Assembly (NCBI GenBank): GCA_949383255.1 | Contig: CASJPF010000022.1 | Location: forward strand, 1 to 61,007 | Direction: 5' to 3' | DNA: 61,007 nucleotides | Source of the DNA: Lachnospiraceae bacterium | GTDB lineage: Bacteria > Bacillota > Clostridia > Lachnospirales > Lachnospiraceae | Shown: positions 18,417 to 27,117 of the stretch, one piece after another | How positions within the stretch are numbered: the stretch's first letter is position 1 | Layout: every line of letters starts with the position of its first letter | The notes under the pieces: model-generated | The model's input: only the letters and a program-made list of their open reading frames with translations | The model's database searches: none | Told to the model about the DNA's origin: nothing | Program-made: the position numbers and the translations under genes

Positions 18417-19643
18417 CTAACTTCTATAATCTGCATTAATCTTCACATAATCATATGTCAAATCACATCCCCACGCGGTAGCAGTCTCTGTTCCCATCTT
18501 CATATCAACCAGAACAGTCACCTCCGGCTCAGACAGAATCTTTGTCGCTTCATCCTCGCTGTAGTCTGTCGCCGTGCCGTCTTTATAAATCAGCATCTTT
18601 CCTGCCTTACTCTCAAAAAAGAGCGCAACTTTTTCTGGGTCAAATGTCACCCCCGAATATCCCAGCGCACATAAAAATCTGCCAAAATTCGCGTCATGCC
18701 CATAGATTGCTGCCTTGCACAAGCTTGAACCAATCACCGATTTTGCTAGAATGCGCGCCTCCTGTTTTGTCGCGGCATTGATGACCGTCGCCTCAAACAG
18801 CGCTGTCGCGCCCTCGCCGTCTCCTGCCATCTTTTTTGCAAGATATGTATTGACAAAATTGAGCGCCTCACAAAATGCCTCATAATCGGCGCCTTTTTGT
18901 GTAATTTCCGCATTGCCTGCCAGACCGTTTGCCAGCAAAAGGCAGGTATCGTTTGTTGAAGTATCCCCATCTACGGATATCATATTGTAGGAGTCAATAA
19001 TACTGCTGCTGAGCGCCTCCTGCAAAAGTGGTTTGCTAATTGCCACGTCGGTTGTGATATAGGCGAGCATGGTACACATATTAGGGTGAATCATGCCAGA
19101 ACCTTTGCTCATGCCACCAACAGTCACGGTCTTTTCGCCAAGTTCTATCGTCACAGCAATTTCCTTGTTGACCGTATCGGTCGTCATAATTGCTTTCGAC
19201 GCTGTTGTTCCTGCCTCGACAGAACCATCTCTTGCTGCTGCAAGCTTTTTGATTCCTTCATTGATACGCTCCATAGGAAGTTGCATACCAATTACGCCTG
19301 TCGAACCCACAAGCACTGCATTCTCAGGAATCTGCAAAAGCATTGACGCTGTCTGCGCCTCCTCGCGGCAGTAATCCATGCCTTGCCTTCCCGTACATGC
19401 ATTCGCAATTCCAGCATTGACAACAACTGCCTGCACATAAGGGCTTTTCTCCACAATCTCCTTATCCCACAATACGGGTGCTGCCTTCACTATATTGGTT
19501 GTGAATGTTCCCGCTGCTTTACATGGCGCAGTACTGTAAATCAGTGCCATATCCATTCTGTCTTTATATTTGATATTTGCTGCAGTGCCTGCTGCCTCAA
19601 ATCCCTTTGCAGCAGTTACGCCTCCTAGTATCTGTCTTATCAT
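18417..19643 (-). CDS. argJ: Bifunctional glutamate N-acetyltransferase / ornithine acetyltransferase
   Basis: The 408-residue protein shows ArgJ landmarks: [11 protein letters not shown] at the start, [17 protein letters not shown] and the self-cleavage site in [14 protein letters not shown]. Cleavage before Thr191 would give the alpha and beta chains. The residue before the catalytic Thr is Cys rather than the more common Ala. The enzyme recycles acetyl from N-acetylornithine to glutamate, closing the cyclic pathway. It comes before argB and argD and after a GNAT gene on the same strand; argC and argH are not in the window. Whether it is bifunctional or ornithine-only cannot be decided by eye. 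Confidence 0.93.
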   Translation of the reverse strand: MIRQILGGVTAAKGFEAAGTAANIKYKDRMDMALIYSTAPCKAAGTFTTNIVKAAPVLWDKEIVEKSPYVQAVVVNAGIANACTGRQGMDYCREEAQTASMLLQIPENAVLVGSTGVIGMQLPMERINEGIKKLAAARDGSVEAGTTASKAIMTTDTVNKEIAVTIELGEKTVTVGGMSKGSGMIHPNMCTMLAYITTDVAISKPLLQEALSSSIIDSYNMISVDGDTSTNDTCLLLANGLAGNAEITQKGADYEAFCEALNFVNTYLAKKMAGDGEGATALFEATVINAATKQEARILAKSVIGSSLCKAAIYGHDANFGRFLCALGYSGVTFDPEKVALFFESKAGKMLIYKDGTATDYSEDEATKILSEPEVTVLVDMKMGTETATAWGCDLTYDYVKINADYRS

Positions 19644-19688
19644 TCTTATTCCTCCTGTCAGTCAAAACATTTATCTAACTCTCTCTCA

Positions 19689-20132
19689 TTATCTGTTAAA
19701 CGCCTCAATATTTTCACTGTTGAGCACAAAGTCATAATAGTTCAAATCCTCACGCTGTTTCCAGCCGACACTGTGCCAGAATGCGTTCCCTATATCATTT
19801 TTGGTAAATGCAATCAGACTCACTTTATTGATCCGTTCTCTTTTTAGAGCATCCATGCAAAACACTACCATTGCCTTACCAATGCCGCGTCTGCGGTACG
19901 CCGGATTTACGCATACATGATACAGACTGCCGCGCCTGCCATCATGCCCGCACAAAATTGCTCCCACTACAATGCCGTCCTCCACTGCCACAACACTTGT
20001 TGTCGGATTCCGTCGCAGAAAGCGCTCCACACCCTCCCGCGAATCATCTATACTTCTGATGCCAAATCCCTTGATTGTCATCCACAATGCCCGCACCTGA
20101 TCGTAATCCTCAATTGTCATCAATCTAACCAT
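19689..20132 (-). CDS. GNAT-family N-acetyltransferase next to argJ
   Basis: The 147-residue protein starts MVRLMTIEDYDQVRALW and has the GNAT acetyl-CoA loop HVCVNPAYRRRGIGKAMV, with the Q/R-x-x-G-x-G/A pattern. Start at 20132 is selected because GAGGTGG lies nine bases upstream; the frame extends to 20189 without a site. It is 45 bases before argJ on the same strand. It could provide a second way to acetylate glutamate, but the motif does not reveal the substrate and many GNATs modify amines or proteins. Confidence 0.82.
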   Translation of the reverse strand: MVRLMTIEDYDQVRALWMTIKGFGIRSIDDSREGVERFLRRNPTTSVVAVEDGIVVGAILCGHDGRRGSLYHVCVNPAYRRRGIGKAMVVFCMDALKRERINKVSLIAFTKNDIGNAFWHSVGWKQREDLNYYDFVLNSENIEAFNR

Positions 20133-20275
20133 ACCAAAATGCCACCTCTCTATTGTACAAAATCTATCCGACCATATTGCCTTTTCCATCGCCGCGATAC
20201 GCCAAAAGACCTCTTACCATCATAATTTATTATAAAAAGAAATACAACCATTTTCACCAAAATATTCTAAAATCA

Positions 20276-20346
20276 GTAACAGTTCATCCTTCGGCTTTCT
20301 GTTACAGACATCAAGCCTTGCAAAACCACTTCATGGTGGCTTGATG
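20276..20346. repeat. Pair of intergenic hairpins upstream of the GNAT-argJBD genes
   Basis: Two stems lie side by side: GTAACAG (20276-20282) with CTGTTAC (20299-20305), and CATCAAGCC (20309-20317) with GGCTTGATG (20338-20346), the second holding an inner ACCA/TGGT pairing. They are about 145 bases upstream of the GNAT start on the minus strand. They may be a REP-like element or a leader structure. No T-box or known riboswitch signature is seen. Confidence 0.45.
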
Positions 20347-20420
20347 GATCTCTGCCACGACACAATTTTACGGACTTTGCAGCCTATATTCCGCAAAATA
20401 GTAACCAATAGTCGCTTCCA

Positions 20421-20882
20421 TTAATCTCCAATCGCCTTGACATACAAAATCGTTCCTAATTCGTTGCTATAGACAGTAGTATTCATTTTTCGTGTGTCTT
20501 TAATCCCGGTCTGAAAAGCAAAGGGTGCGTCCTCAACAGCCCTCCACTTCTGCCCCTTCACTTCATCTGGCATATAGTACATATCAAGTTCTGCCGCCTC
20601 TTTGCTAATTGTCATCTCATGTAACTCGCCAGTGACATCTTTGTCATAAAATGCAAAAATATAGATTGTTGTGGTCACTAAGCCAATTCCCCCTGACGAT
20701 TTACTACACCACTTTATCTCTGATGTCTCTGGCAAATCTGGAAAATGATTATAGATCGGCTCTGTCTTGGTACTTGTCATAACAGAATCTTTACCTGTCG
20801 CTCCCAGTGCTGCCAAAACAAACAGCGCAAAGCAGGCTCCACAAACTGTCAGCACCAACAAAATAATATAAATTTTTTTCAT
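20421..20882 (-). CDS. Small membrane-anchored protein of unknown function
   Basis: This 153-residue protein begins with a strong hydrophobic helix (residues 4-28, IYIILLVLTVCGACFALFVL). The rest is a soluble domain with Trp, Cys and Tyr residues and a second short hydrophobic strand (VTTTIYIFAFY). Cys14 and Cys17 sit inside the hydrophobic segment, so it is not a convincing lipoprotein. I do not recognise the family. The gene is divergent from argG and shares the 386-base upstream region with it. Confidence 0.6.
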   Translation of the reverse strand: MKKIYIILLVLTVCGACFALFVLAALGATGKDSVMTSTKTEPIYNHFPDLPETSEIKWCSKSSGGIGLVTTTIYIFAFYDKDVTGELHEMTISKEAAELDMYYMPDEVKGQKWRAVEDAPFAFQTGIKDTRKMNTTVYSNELGTILYVKAIGD

Positions 20883-21030
20883 TCTCTTTTTGTACCTCTA
20901 AAAATCCAAAAGCACATCCATAAGCAATTCCTTGGCTCGTGACGCGCTAGAATCGCCTCACCACTCTACAAGTATATCACAGCTAACCCATCTATGGAAT
21001 ATAACCTGCAAAATAACCGCACAGCAACAT

Positions 21031-21064
21031 TGAATGTTTATTCATCTTTTCTGTATATTATTCA
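21031..21064 (+). promoter_or_regulatory. Tandem ArgR-like operators upstream of argG
   Basis: TGAATGTTTATTCA (21031-21044) matches the ArgR half-palindrome pattern TGNATWWWWATNCA at 13 of 14 positions. A second, imperfect copy TGTATATTATTCA (21052-21064) is centred about 20.5 bases later, the usual spacing of paired ARG boxes. The region is also a 20-bp tandem duplication (21039-21058 and 21059-21078, one mismatch). Arginine-dependent repression of argG is the natural inference. Confidence 0.5.
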
Positions 21065-21112
21065 TCTTTTCTCTATATTTTACATTTTTATTCCTTTTTG
21101 TCAACCTAAAAC

Positions 21113-21156
21113 TGTATAAATTTACACTTGATTTATACAATACAATGATGTATAGT
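21113..21156 (+). promoter_or_regulatory. Predicted argG promoter overlapped by a further ArgR-like box
   Basis: TTGATT (21128-21133) and TATAGT (21151-21156) are 17 bases apart, a good sigma-A promoter 113 bases before the ATG. Just upstream, TGTATAAATTTACA (21113-21126) fits the ArgR pattern at 13 of 14 positions. TGTATAAA and TTTATACA also form a perfect 8-bp inverted repeat (21113-21120 and 21132-21139) across the -35 hexamer. A repressor bound there would block RNA polymerase. Confidence 0.55.
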
Positions 21157-21268
21157 AACAATAGTGTATTTATAGTTGTTTGCCCATCTATAAAAAGAGT
21201 GGTTCTTATTAAAACCCTCTATATTAATAATTAATTTTTGAAACCATTTACCAAAAGGAGGATATATT

Positions 21269-22483
21269 ATGAAAGAAAAAGTAGTACTTGCCTATTCTGG
21301 TGGTCTGGACACCACTGCAATCATTCCCTGGTTAAAGGAGAATTTTGACTATGAGGTTATCTGTGTATGCGTTGACTGTGGACAGGAGGAGGAGCTTGAC
21401 GGACTTGAGGAGCGCGCAAAATCTTGTGGCGCAGAGAAGCTCTACATTGAGAATGTAATTGACGAATTCTGTGACGAGTACATCGTTCCCTGCGTGCAGG
21501 CAAATGCCATCTATGAAAATAAATATCTTCTGGGAACCTCTATGGCAAGACCCCTTATCGCAAAGAAACTTGTGGAAATTGCAAGAAAAGAAGGTGCCAC
21601 TGCTATTTGCCACGGCGCTACTGGCAAGGGCAATGACCAAATTCGTTTTGAGCTTGGCATTAAAGCATTGGCTCCTGACATTAAGATTATCGCTGCGTGG
21701 AGAAATGACAAGTGGACAATGGATTCCCGCGAGTCTGAAATTGAATATTGCAAGGCACATGGTATCCACCTTCCATTTTCTGCGGACAGTTCCTACAGCC
21801 GTGACAGAAATATCTGGCACATTAGCCATGAAGGGCTTGAACTAGAAAACCCTGCAAATGAACCAAACTACGACCACTTGCTTGTACTTGGTACCACGCC
21901 GGAGAAGGCTCCCGAGAAGGGCGAATATGTGACCATAACATTTGAGAAAGGTGTTCCAAAGTCTGTAAATGGCAAGGAAATGAAGGTTTCTGATATTATC
22001 AGAGAATTAAACAAGCTCGGCGGCAAGCATGGTATTGGCATTGTAGACATTGTTGAGAACCGCGTTGTAGGCATGAAGTCCCGCGGCGTCTATGAGACAC
22101 CAGGCGGAACAATTCTGATGGAAGCACACCAGCAACTTGAAGAACTAATTCTTGACCGTGATACATACACCTTAAAGAAAGAAATGGGCAACAAGCTCGC
22201 TGATACAGTCTATGAAGGAAAATGGTTTACACCAAAACGTGAGGCGATTCAAGCATTTATCGAAAAGACACAGGAGTATGTCACTGGCGAAGTGAAGTTT
22301 AAACTCTACAAGGGCAACATTATCAAAGCTGGCGAGACAAGTCCCTACTCTCTCTATAATGAAAGTATTGCTTCCTTCACTACTGGCGACTTGTACGATC
22401 ACCATGACGCAGAAGGTTTTATCAATCTCTTTGGCTTATCCTGCAAGGTGCGTGCAATGAAAATGCAGGAAAATGAAAAATAA
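21269..22483 (+). CDS. argG: Argininosuccinate synthase
   Basis: The 404-residue enzyme begins [22 protein letters not shown], the PP-loop ATP site of ArgG. It also has [17 protein letters not shown] and [19 protein letters not shown], which bind aspartate and citrulline. It joins citrulline and aspartate with ATP to give argininosuccinate. Length is normal. AGGAGG lies eight bases before the ATG. The next gene starts within the stop codon (TAATG). argH, its usual partner, is not in the window. Confidence 0.96.
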   Translation: MKEKVVLAYSGGLDTTAIIPWLKENFDYEVICVCVDCGQEEELDGLEERAKSCGAEKLYIENVIDEFCDEYIVPCVQANAIYENKYLLGTSMARPLIAKKLVEIARKEGATAICHGATGKGNDQIRFELGIKALAPDIKIIAAWRNDKWTMDSRESEIEYCKAHGIHLPFSADSSYSRDRNIWHISHEGLELENPANEPNYDHLLVLGTTPEKAPEKGEYVTITFEKGVPKSVNGKEMKVSDIIRELNKLGGKHGIGIVDIVENRVVGMKSRGVYETPGGTILMEAHQQLEELILDRDTYTLKKEMGNKLADTVYEGKWFTPKREAIQAFIEKTQEYVTGEVKFKLYKGNIIKAGETSPYSLYNESIASFTTGDLYDHHDAEGFINLFGLSCKVRAMKMQENEK

Positions 22484-22761
22484 TGACAGTCTATAATATC
22501 CTTATACTTTATCTTACTGTAATAAATCTAATTGGTTTTGCTGTGATGGGCATTGACAAGAAAAAGGCAGTCAAAAGACTCTGGCGCATACCAGAGTCTA
22601 CGCTCTTTATCATTGCTATTATTGGTGGAAGCATTGGTTCCATTATCGGCATGAGGGTATTCCATCATAAAACCAGACACTGGTATTTTGTGCTTGGTAT
22701 GCCATTCATACTGATTGTGCAACTAAGTCTTGCAGTACTGATTTATCGCATAATAGGTTAA
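22483..22761 (+). CDS. DUF1294 small membrane protein
   Basis: The 92-residue protein has three hydrophobic helices and the DUF1294 pattern FAVMGIDKKKAVKRLWRIPE, GGSIGSIIGMRVFHHKT. Its function is unknown. The start overlaps the argG stop by one base, so it is translationally coupled to argG, but similar genes are found in many contexts and a role in arginine synthesis is not implied. A strong terminator follows. Confidence 0.88.
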   Translation: MTVYNILILYLTVINLIGFAVMGIDKKKAVKRLWRIPESTLFIIAIIGGSIGSIIGMRVFHHKTRHWYFVLGMPFILIVQLSLAVLIYRIIG

Positions 22762-22763
22762 AG

Positions 22764-22810
22764 TAGAAAGTGAGTAGAGAAATGTCTGTTTCCCTACTCA
22801 CTTTCTATTT
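22764..22810. terminator. Bidirectional Rho-independent terminator
   Basis: A perfect 14-bp stem pairs TAGAAAGTGAGTAG (22764-22777) with its reverse complement (22794-22807) around a 16-base loop, with TTT following on the plus strand and an A/T-rich flank on the other side. It lies between the convergent argG-DUF1294 unit and the histidine phosphatase gene and probably serves both. Confidence 0.8.
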
Positions 22811-22823
22811 TAAATGCCACTTG

Positions 22824-23555
22824 TCAATCGGCACGTTCTCCTTCCTTTCCATAAAACTCACAAAATCTTGCATGAAAAGCAGGTGGTTCATCTGCCACAT
22901 ATAAATGCGAGATATCACCAAAGGAACTTACGCGGAATGAAGCAATTCCCTTTCTTCGCTCCTCCGTATTAATCGTGGTAACAGATGTAGGCGCCGCACA
23001 AAATCCATGCCATAATACCATTGGTGAGATGCCAAGCAAATGACTCAACATAACGCACTCCACGCCAAAATGACAAATCAACACAATGCGATCTGCGTTT
23101 GCCTTTTCAACACGATAGCAGTTTCCCTCTCTAACATAACCATGTTCAGCAAGCAGTTGGTCCAGTCCATGAACTACCCACTGATACTCTTTTTCTATCG
23201 TGCTATTCTGCATAATAGGGGTGTCTAACCATCTTTCTTTATCATAATACTTGTTCTCCACGGTCCAGTCTTGTGGTAGCCAATCCCATGCAATCGTTCG
23301 CTCTTTTACATCTGGTCTTGCGATATCCGCACGAAAAAATTCCTGCATCCAAGGAAGCTCTACTGCCTCACGTTTCATTTTCTTTAAAGTCAAGGAAGCA
23401 GTATCCTTTGCCCTGCCTAATGGAGACACATAGAATGCTTTGATATCTAACTTTGACAGTCGGTCTGCAAGAAGTTCAGCTTCCCTCCATCCCTTTTTTG
23501 TCAATGAGTCAATAGAATAATCCGGATCGCCATGTCTTATAATCAATAATTGCAT
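22824..23555 (-). CDS. Histidine phosphatase family protein
   Basis: The 243-residue protein has the phosphohistidine motif LLIIRHGDPDY at the N-terminus, SPLGRAKDTA with the conserved Arg, and a second catalytic His in LICHFGVE. This is the phosphoglycerate-mutase-like phosphatase superfamily. The substrate is unknown. It is the last gene of the long minus-strand glycan locus, 20 bases after the GH43 gene, so it may dephosphorylate a sugar phosphate of that pathway; that is inference from position. Confidence 0.88.
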   Translation of the reverse strand: MQLLIIRHGDPDYSIDSLTKKGWREAELLADRLSKLDIKAFYVSPLGRAKDTASLTLKKMKREAVELPWMQEFFRADIARPDVKERTIAWDWLPQDWTVENKYYDKERWLDTPIMQNSTIEKEYQWVVHGLDQLLAEHGYVREGNCYRVEKANADRIVLICHFGVECVMLSHLLGISPMVLWHGFCAAPTSVTTINTEERRKGIASFRVSSFGDISHLYVADEPPAFHARFCEFYGKEGERAD

Positions 23556-23574
23556 TTTGTCATTTCTCCTGTTC

Positions 23575-25005
23575 TTATATCTTCAACGCAAATGATAGAA
23601 GCGATGCATTCCCACTTCCCCGATACGTGAGATAAATCGCGCACACACCATCTTCAATCGCAAGCGGTGCGCTGTACTCCTCCCAGACATTGGTATTGTG
23701 AACTGGGATTCTTGTAAGCACATCACCGTCCCACTTGGTCCGTACCTCGAAATAACCCTCTGCATATCCGCGTGTTTTAATGGTAATTGCAGTTACATTT
23801 TTACAGTCAAAATACTTAAATCCTGCTGTTGCTGAATCTTTCATATTGCCAATATATCCCGGATTCTCGTCACCGTCGCGCCCGTCCTGCATAATCTTGG
23901 GAAACCGATCATCGCCTACATACATTGATGGGGTATCGGTAAACAGATTGCAAGCAATATACGCCCCGTACTCACCTTCCCCTACAAGCGGTCCGCCATT
24001 CAAACCGCAGGAAGTCATCTCCGCCTGCACAATTGTTCCATCTGACAACAGTTCAAGTTTCTCCGCGCAGCCCTGTCGGCTATACCATGTACCGTTTGTA
24101 TGACGGTGATAAAAAATATACCATCCCCCGTTAATTTCAATCACGCTTCCATGATTGTTTGCTCCATATGCCATTGGGCGATCTGCTGGCTTGTACCTAT
24201 CTATGTGCAGGTCACAGTTGCTGACAATGACACCTCCATAAACAAAACCCTCATCTGGCTTTTCGCTGACTGCATAGCACAACTCATGCATTACAATAGA
24301 GGAATAAATAAAATAGTATTTCTCTCCAACCATACGGATTGAAGCAGCTTCAAAGTACTCATGCCCTTCAAATCCTGAATTTTTGCTGTACTCACAGCCC
24401 GGCACCACAATCTTTGGCGCCTGTACCACCGTGAGCATGTCTGGTCCTAACACTGTCACCATAGCACCACTTCTGGAACGGTCTCCCCGCGGACAAAACC
24501 CCGTGTACAAATACGTTTTATCTCCACTTGTCAGCACACCTGGGTCAAACTGTGGCTCATCTCCCTCCCGCTCTCCCAAGCGAATATTATCACTATAATG
24601 CACATATCCATAAAACTCAAACTTTCCCGCTGGTGTATCACAGACTGCAACGGACACAACACATACCTTGTCTAGCACATAATATAGGTAATATCTGCCA
24701 TCTGGTCCTACTGTGATATCTGGTGCATACAAACACATTTTTCCGTCTTTGTTAAGCGGATCTGCATCTTTCGGATAGATAACACCCTCATAACGCCAAT
24801 CTCCTAAGTTGTCCACTGGCGCTGACCAGCATACATAATCTCCCATGCAGAATACATACCCATTATAATAGTCATGTGAACCGTAGACATAGACCCTATC
24901 CCCAAATACATAGGGTTCCCCGTCTGGTATGTACTCCCATGAAGGCAAATATGGGTTAAACGCCTGTTTATGTGCTGCCAATTGTACTGTTTCGTTCATA
25001 ATCAT
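23575..25005 (-). CDS. GH43-type glycoside hydrolase with C-terminal beta-sandwich
   Basis: The 476-residue enzyme starts with FNPYLPSWEYIPDGEPYVFGDRVYVYGSHD, a recurring opening of clostridial family 43 proteins with the conserved catalytic-site Asp residues of a five-bladed propeller. YAPDITVGPDGRYYLYY and FEGHEYFEAASIRMVGEKYYFIYS supply the next blades and the Glu region. Residues 390-476 look like a CBM6-type sandwich. No signal peptide is present, so it acts inside the cell, probably on arabinosyl or xylosyl links of imported oligosaccharides. It follows the ABC importer genes on the same strand after a 450-base gap. Confidence 0.83.
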   Translation of the reverse strand: MIMNETVQLAAHKQAFNPYLPSWEYIPDGEPYVFGDRVYVYGSHDYYNGYVFCMGDYVCWSAPVDNLGDWRYEGVIYPKDADPLNKDGKMCLYAPDITVGPDGRYYLYYVLDKVCVVSVAVCDTPAGKFEFYGYVHYSDNIRLGEREGDEPQFDPGVLTSGDKTYLYTGFCPRGDRSRSGAMVTVLGPDMLTVVQAPKIVVPGCEYSKNSGFEGHEYFEAASIRMVGEKYYFIYSSIVMHELCYAVSEKPDEGFVYGGVIVSNCDLHIDRYKPADRPMAYGANNHGSVIEINGGWYIFYHRHTNGTWYSRQGCAEKLELLSDGTIVQAEMTSCGLNGGPLVGEGEYGAYIACNLFTDTPSMYVGDDRFPKIMQDGRDGDENPGYIGNMKDSATAGFKYFDCKNVTAITIKTRGYAEGYFEVRTKWDGDVLTRIPVHNTNVWEEYSAPLAIEDGVCAIYLTYRGSGNASLLSFALKI

Positions 25006-25025
25006 ACCATTCCTTTCCAGATTTC

Positions 25026-25095
25026 TAGTACCTCATCCAAACAGAAATTGGAATATGTAGCCGACAACTCCAATTTCTGACCAGATGAAGTACTA
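25026..25095. repeat. Copy 1 of a dispersed palindromic element (70 bp)
   Basis: The two 27-base arms are imperfect inverted repeats: TAGTACCTCATCC... at the left and ...GATGAAGTACTA at the right, with CAGAAATTGGA and TCCAATTTCTG next to the centre. A clearly related element lies at 59221-59310. Both copies are intergenic. The rest of the gap to 25456 holds only a 66-codon open frame (25163-25363, minus) without a ribosome-binding site and a hairpin at 25408-25441. Confidence 0.75.
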
Positions 25096-25407
25096 ATGCT
25101 CTTTTAAAATAACGCAACCAATGGGTCCTGTCAATGACATCTAATTACTTTTGCTTTGTTCTTTAAAAATCCTCTGTGCACACAAACAATTGCGTACACA
25201 TATTCTTTGTCAAGCCATGTAACATTCTATCTATCGAGATATTCAAATTTCTCCCTTTTGTTACATCTATGATACTTCCATTGTCCCACAAAATACATGG
25301 TATTCGCACGTCCTCCTTTGTCGGCAGCATGTTTTCATCTTTCTCCCAAACTGTGCGCAACACCAGTCACAGGAAAAGTGTACTATCCTGTCGTATATGA
25401 TATCGTA

Positions 25408-25441
25408 TACGAGGGATAATGCATACGCACTATCCCTCGTA
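25408..25441 (-). other. Stable hairpin just after the solute-binding protein gene
   Basis: TACGAGGGATA (25408-25418) pairs perfectly with TATCCCTCGTA (25431-25441), starting 16 bases after the stop of the lipoprotein gene. No T-run follows on the minus strand. Such hairpins behind binding-protein genes often protect the upstream mRNA so that the binding protein is made in excess; a weak terminator is the alternative. Confidence 0.5.
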
Positions 25442-25456
25442 AAATGACCTATTTGA

Positions 25457-26965
25457 TTACTGTTTGCTGTTTGCATTATCAACATAAGACTGCCACGTGT
25501 TCTTAATCTCCCCTGCTACCTGCGCAGCTGTTGTGTCCTTGTTAAGCTTCCACAGGAAGTCATCACCTTGCTTCAAATCAGGTATTACTTCTGCATAGTT
25601 TACTACACCATTCTCCACCATGCGGGCAAGTGACAAATCAACGGACTCTGTGTCACGAAAGTTGTTATAATATCCTGCTTTCCAGCCCTCGTAGTCCTCA
25701 TATCCTGGTATTGGTGCTGTGTAAAGATTGTAAGCAAATGCAAGATTCCATGCCTTCTGCTTATCATAACATGCCGGAATAACAACTGGGTTGTTGCTCC
25801 ACACATTGATGTAGTCAGATGCTCCAGGTCCCTTTGGATAACAGATAAAACCAAAATCATCCTCCATATCCTTAAAGTCCTGGCCTGCCATGTAAGCGTT
25901 GTCAAAGCAGAATACGGCATCACCATTCAGAAATGCCTGTTTGTAATAATCCCACTCTGCGTCCGCAGGCTTTACAAGATCGTAATCGTTTAGAATCTCC
26001 TGCGCCCAGTTTAAGCCTGCCAGTGTCTTCTCACTATCCGCCTCAAATATGAACTTGCCGTCGGGACCTTTTGAAATCAGCTCACCGCCGTTTGAAAACA
26101 CAGCCGCCTTGTAGAAATCCCCTGTATTGTTTGTTGTGCCGTACACATCGACCACGCCATCATTGTCAATATCTCTTTGAACTTGTCCCATGACTTCCTT
26201 GCACTTGTCAAAGGTCCACTCCCCGTTCTCCTGCCATGTGTAGAGATCATCTGGATTGATACCTGCCTCCTCCAACAATCTTTTATTAAAATATGTACCG
26301 ATTTTCGGTTCCGGAGTCAGCGCATACATTGCATACTTAGAATCCCCAATGGAGAACAAATCATCCACGCCGCCACTCCACTTATCATCATTGAAATCAA
26401 GGCAATCTAAGGAAGCAAGGTCGTACATCAAACCACTATACATTGCTGATACAAGAGAACCATCCATGCGGAGTACAAAAATGTAATTCTCATCGCCACC
26501 CGTTGTGGCATAGTTGACAAAATCCTCTGGCACAGATGACCACTCGCTGATTCCAAGCTCTCTGATCTTGAAATTGTAGGTCTCTTGACACCATTCGCGC
26601 CACTCAACAACCGCCTCCTCATACGCGTTGTTCGGCTCGTTCGGCTCCTCAGGCGACCACCAGTCCCGAATAATAATTTCCATGCCATCAAGATCATAGA
26701 CATTGCCGTCTGCATCCGTAAGTACAGTATAACCGTCTTCTTCATCTGCCTCATTATCTACTTCTGTCTGTGTATCCACCGCATTTGTTGCTGGCTTTGC
26801 TGTATTTTGCTTTTTCTCCTCCGCAGGTGCCTGTGTACCTGTGTTTGCTGCGGGTGTATCATCACTGCCATTGTTGCCCGATCCACCACATCCTGTCAAG
26901 CCTACTGTGAGCATTGATATCGTTATTGTTGCCGCGAGCATCCTTGTTACACTTTTTCTTTTCAT
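25457..26965 (-). CDS. Sugar ABC transporter solute-binding lipoprotein
   Basis: The 502-residue protein has a lipoprotein signal with the lipobox LTGC (Cys26), then a Gly/Asn/Ser/acidic linker to about residue 75. The binding fold shows IIRDWWSPEEPNEP, YFNKRLLEEAGINPDDLYTW, WTFDKCKEVMGQVQ and DAVFCFDNAYMAG, all typical of family 1 carbohydrate-binding proteins. It would deliver an oligosaccharide to the two permeases encoded just upstream. Strong AAGGAGG site. No ATPase gene is present, so a shared MsmK-type ATPase is expected. Confidence 0.92.
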   Translation of the reverse strand: MKRKSVTRMLAATITISMLTVGLTGCGGSGNNGSDDTPAANTGTQAPAEEKKQNTAKPATNAVDTQTEVDNEADEEDGYTVLTDADGNVYDLDGMEIIIRDWWSPEEPNEPNNAYEEAVVEWREWCQETYNFKIRELGISEWSSVPEDFVNYATTGGDENYIFVLRMDGSLVSAMYSGLMYDLASLDCLDFNDDKWSGGVDDLFSIGDSKYAMYALTPEPKIGTYFNKRLLEEAGINPDDLYTWQENGEWTFDKCKEVMGQVQRDIDNDGVVDVYGTTNNTGDFYKAAVFSNGGELISKGPDGKFIFEADSEKTLAGLNWAQEILNDYDLVKPADAEWDYYKQAFLNGDAVFCFDNAYMAGQDFKDMEDDFGFICYPKGPGASDYINVWSNNPVVIPACYDKQKAWNLAFAYNLYTAPIPGYEDYEGWKAGYYNNFRDTESVDLSLARMVENGVVNYAEVIPDLKQGDDFLWKLNKDTTAAQVAGEIKNTWQSYVDNANSKQ

Positions 26966-27045
26966 AGAAATATCCTCCTTTTTGAATCGTCTCCCAAAAA
27001 CTTTTTACAAGATTGTCTGTGACTTCACATTGGGAGTTTTTATTC

Positions 27046-27099
27046 TGTACGCATGTACTGTGGTGCGTACATATAAACCCCATAGACATAGAGGTTTAT
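27046..27099 (-). other. Two consecutive hairpins between permease and binding-protein genes
   Basis: TGTACGCA (27046-27053) pairs with TGCGTACA (27064-27071), and ATAAACC (27073-27079) pairs with GGTTTAT (27093-27099). They fill the 150-base gap between the permease stop and the binding-protein start. Together with the hairpin at 25408-25441 they bracket the binding-protein gene, which suggests processing or stabilisation of that segment. Confidence 0.45.
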
Positions 27100-27117
27100 A
27101 ACACATCATAGATCCAA

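Noticed and set aside
20276..20346. Hairpins upstream of the GNAT-argJ genes as an arginine or T-box riboswitch
   Set aside because: No consensus elements of any class I know; reported only as hairpins.
21332..21829. 165-codon open frame antisense to argG
   Set aside because: It lies wholly within a well-supported gene, has no ribosome-binding site and its composition reflects the opposite strand.
25026..25095. CRISPR-like repeats
   Set aside because: Only two distant, palindromic, unequal copies without regular spacers; no cas genes anywhere in the window.
25163..25363. 66-codon open frame on the minus strand in a gap of the glycan locus
   Set aside because: No ribosome-binding site, no family recognised, lies between a hairpin and a repeat; kept only as a remark in the repeat entry.
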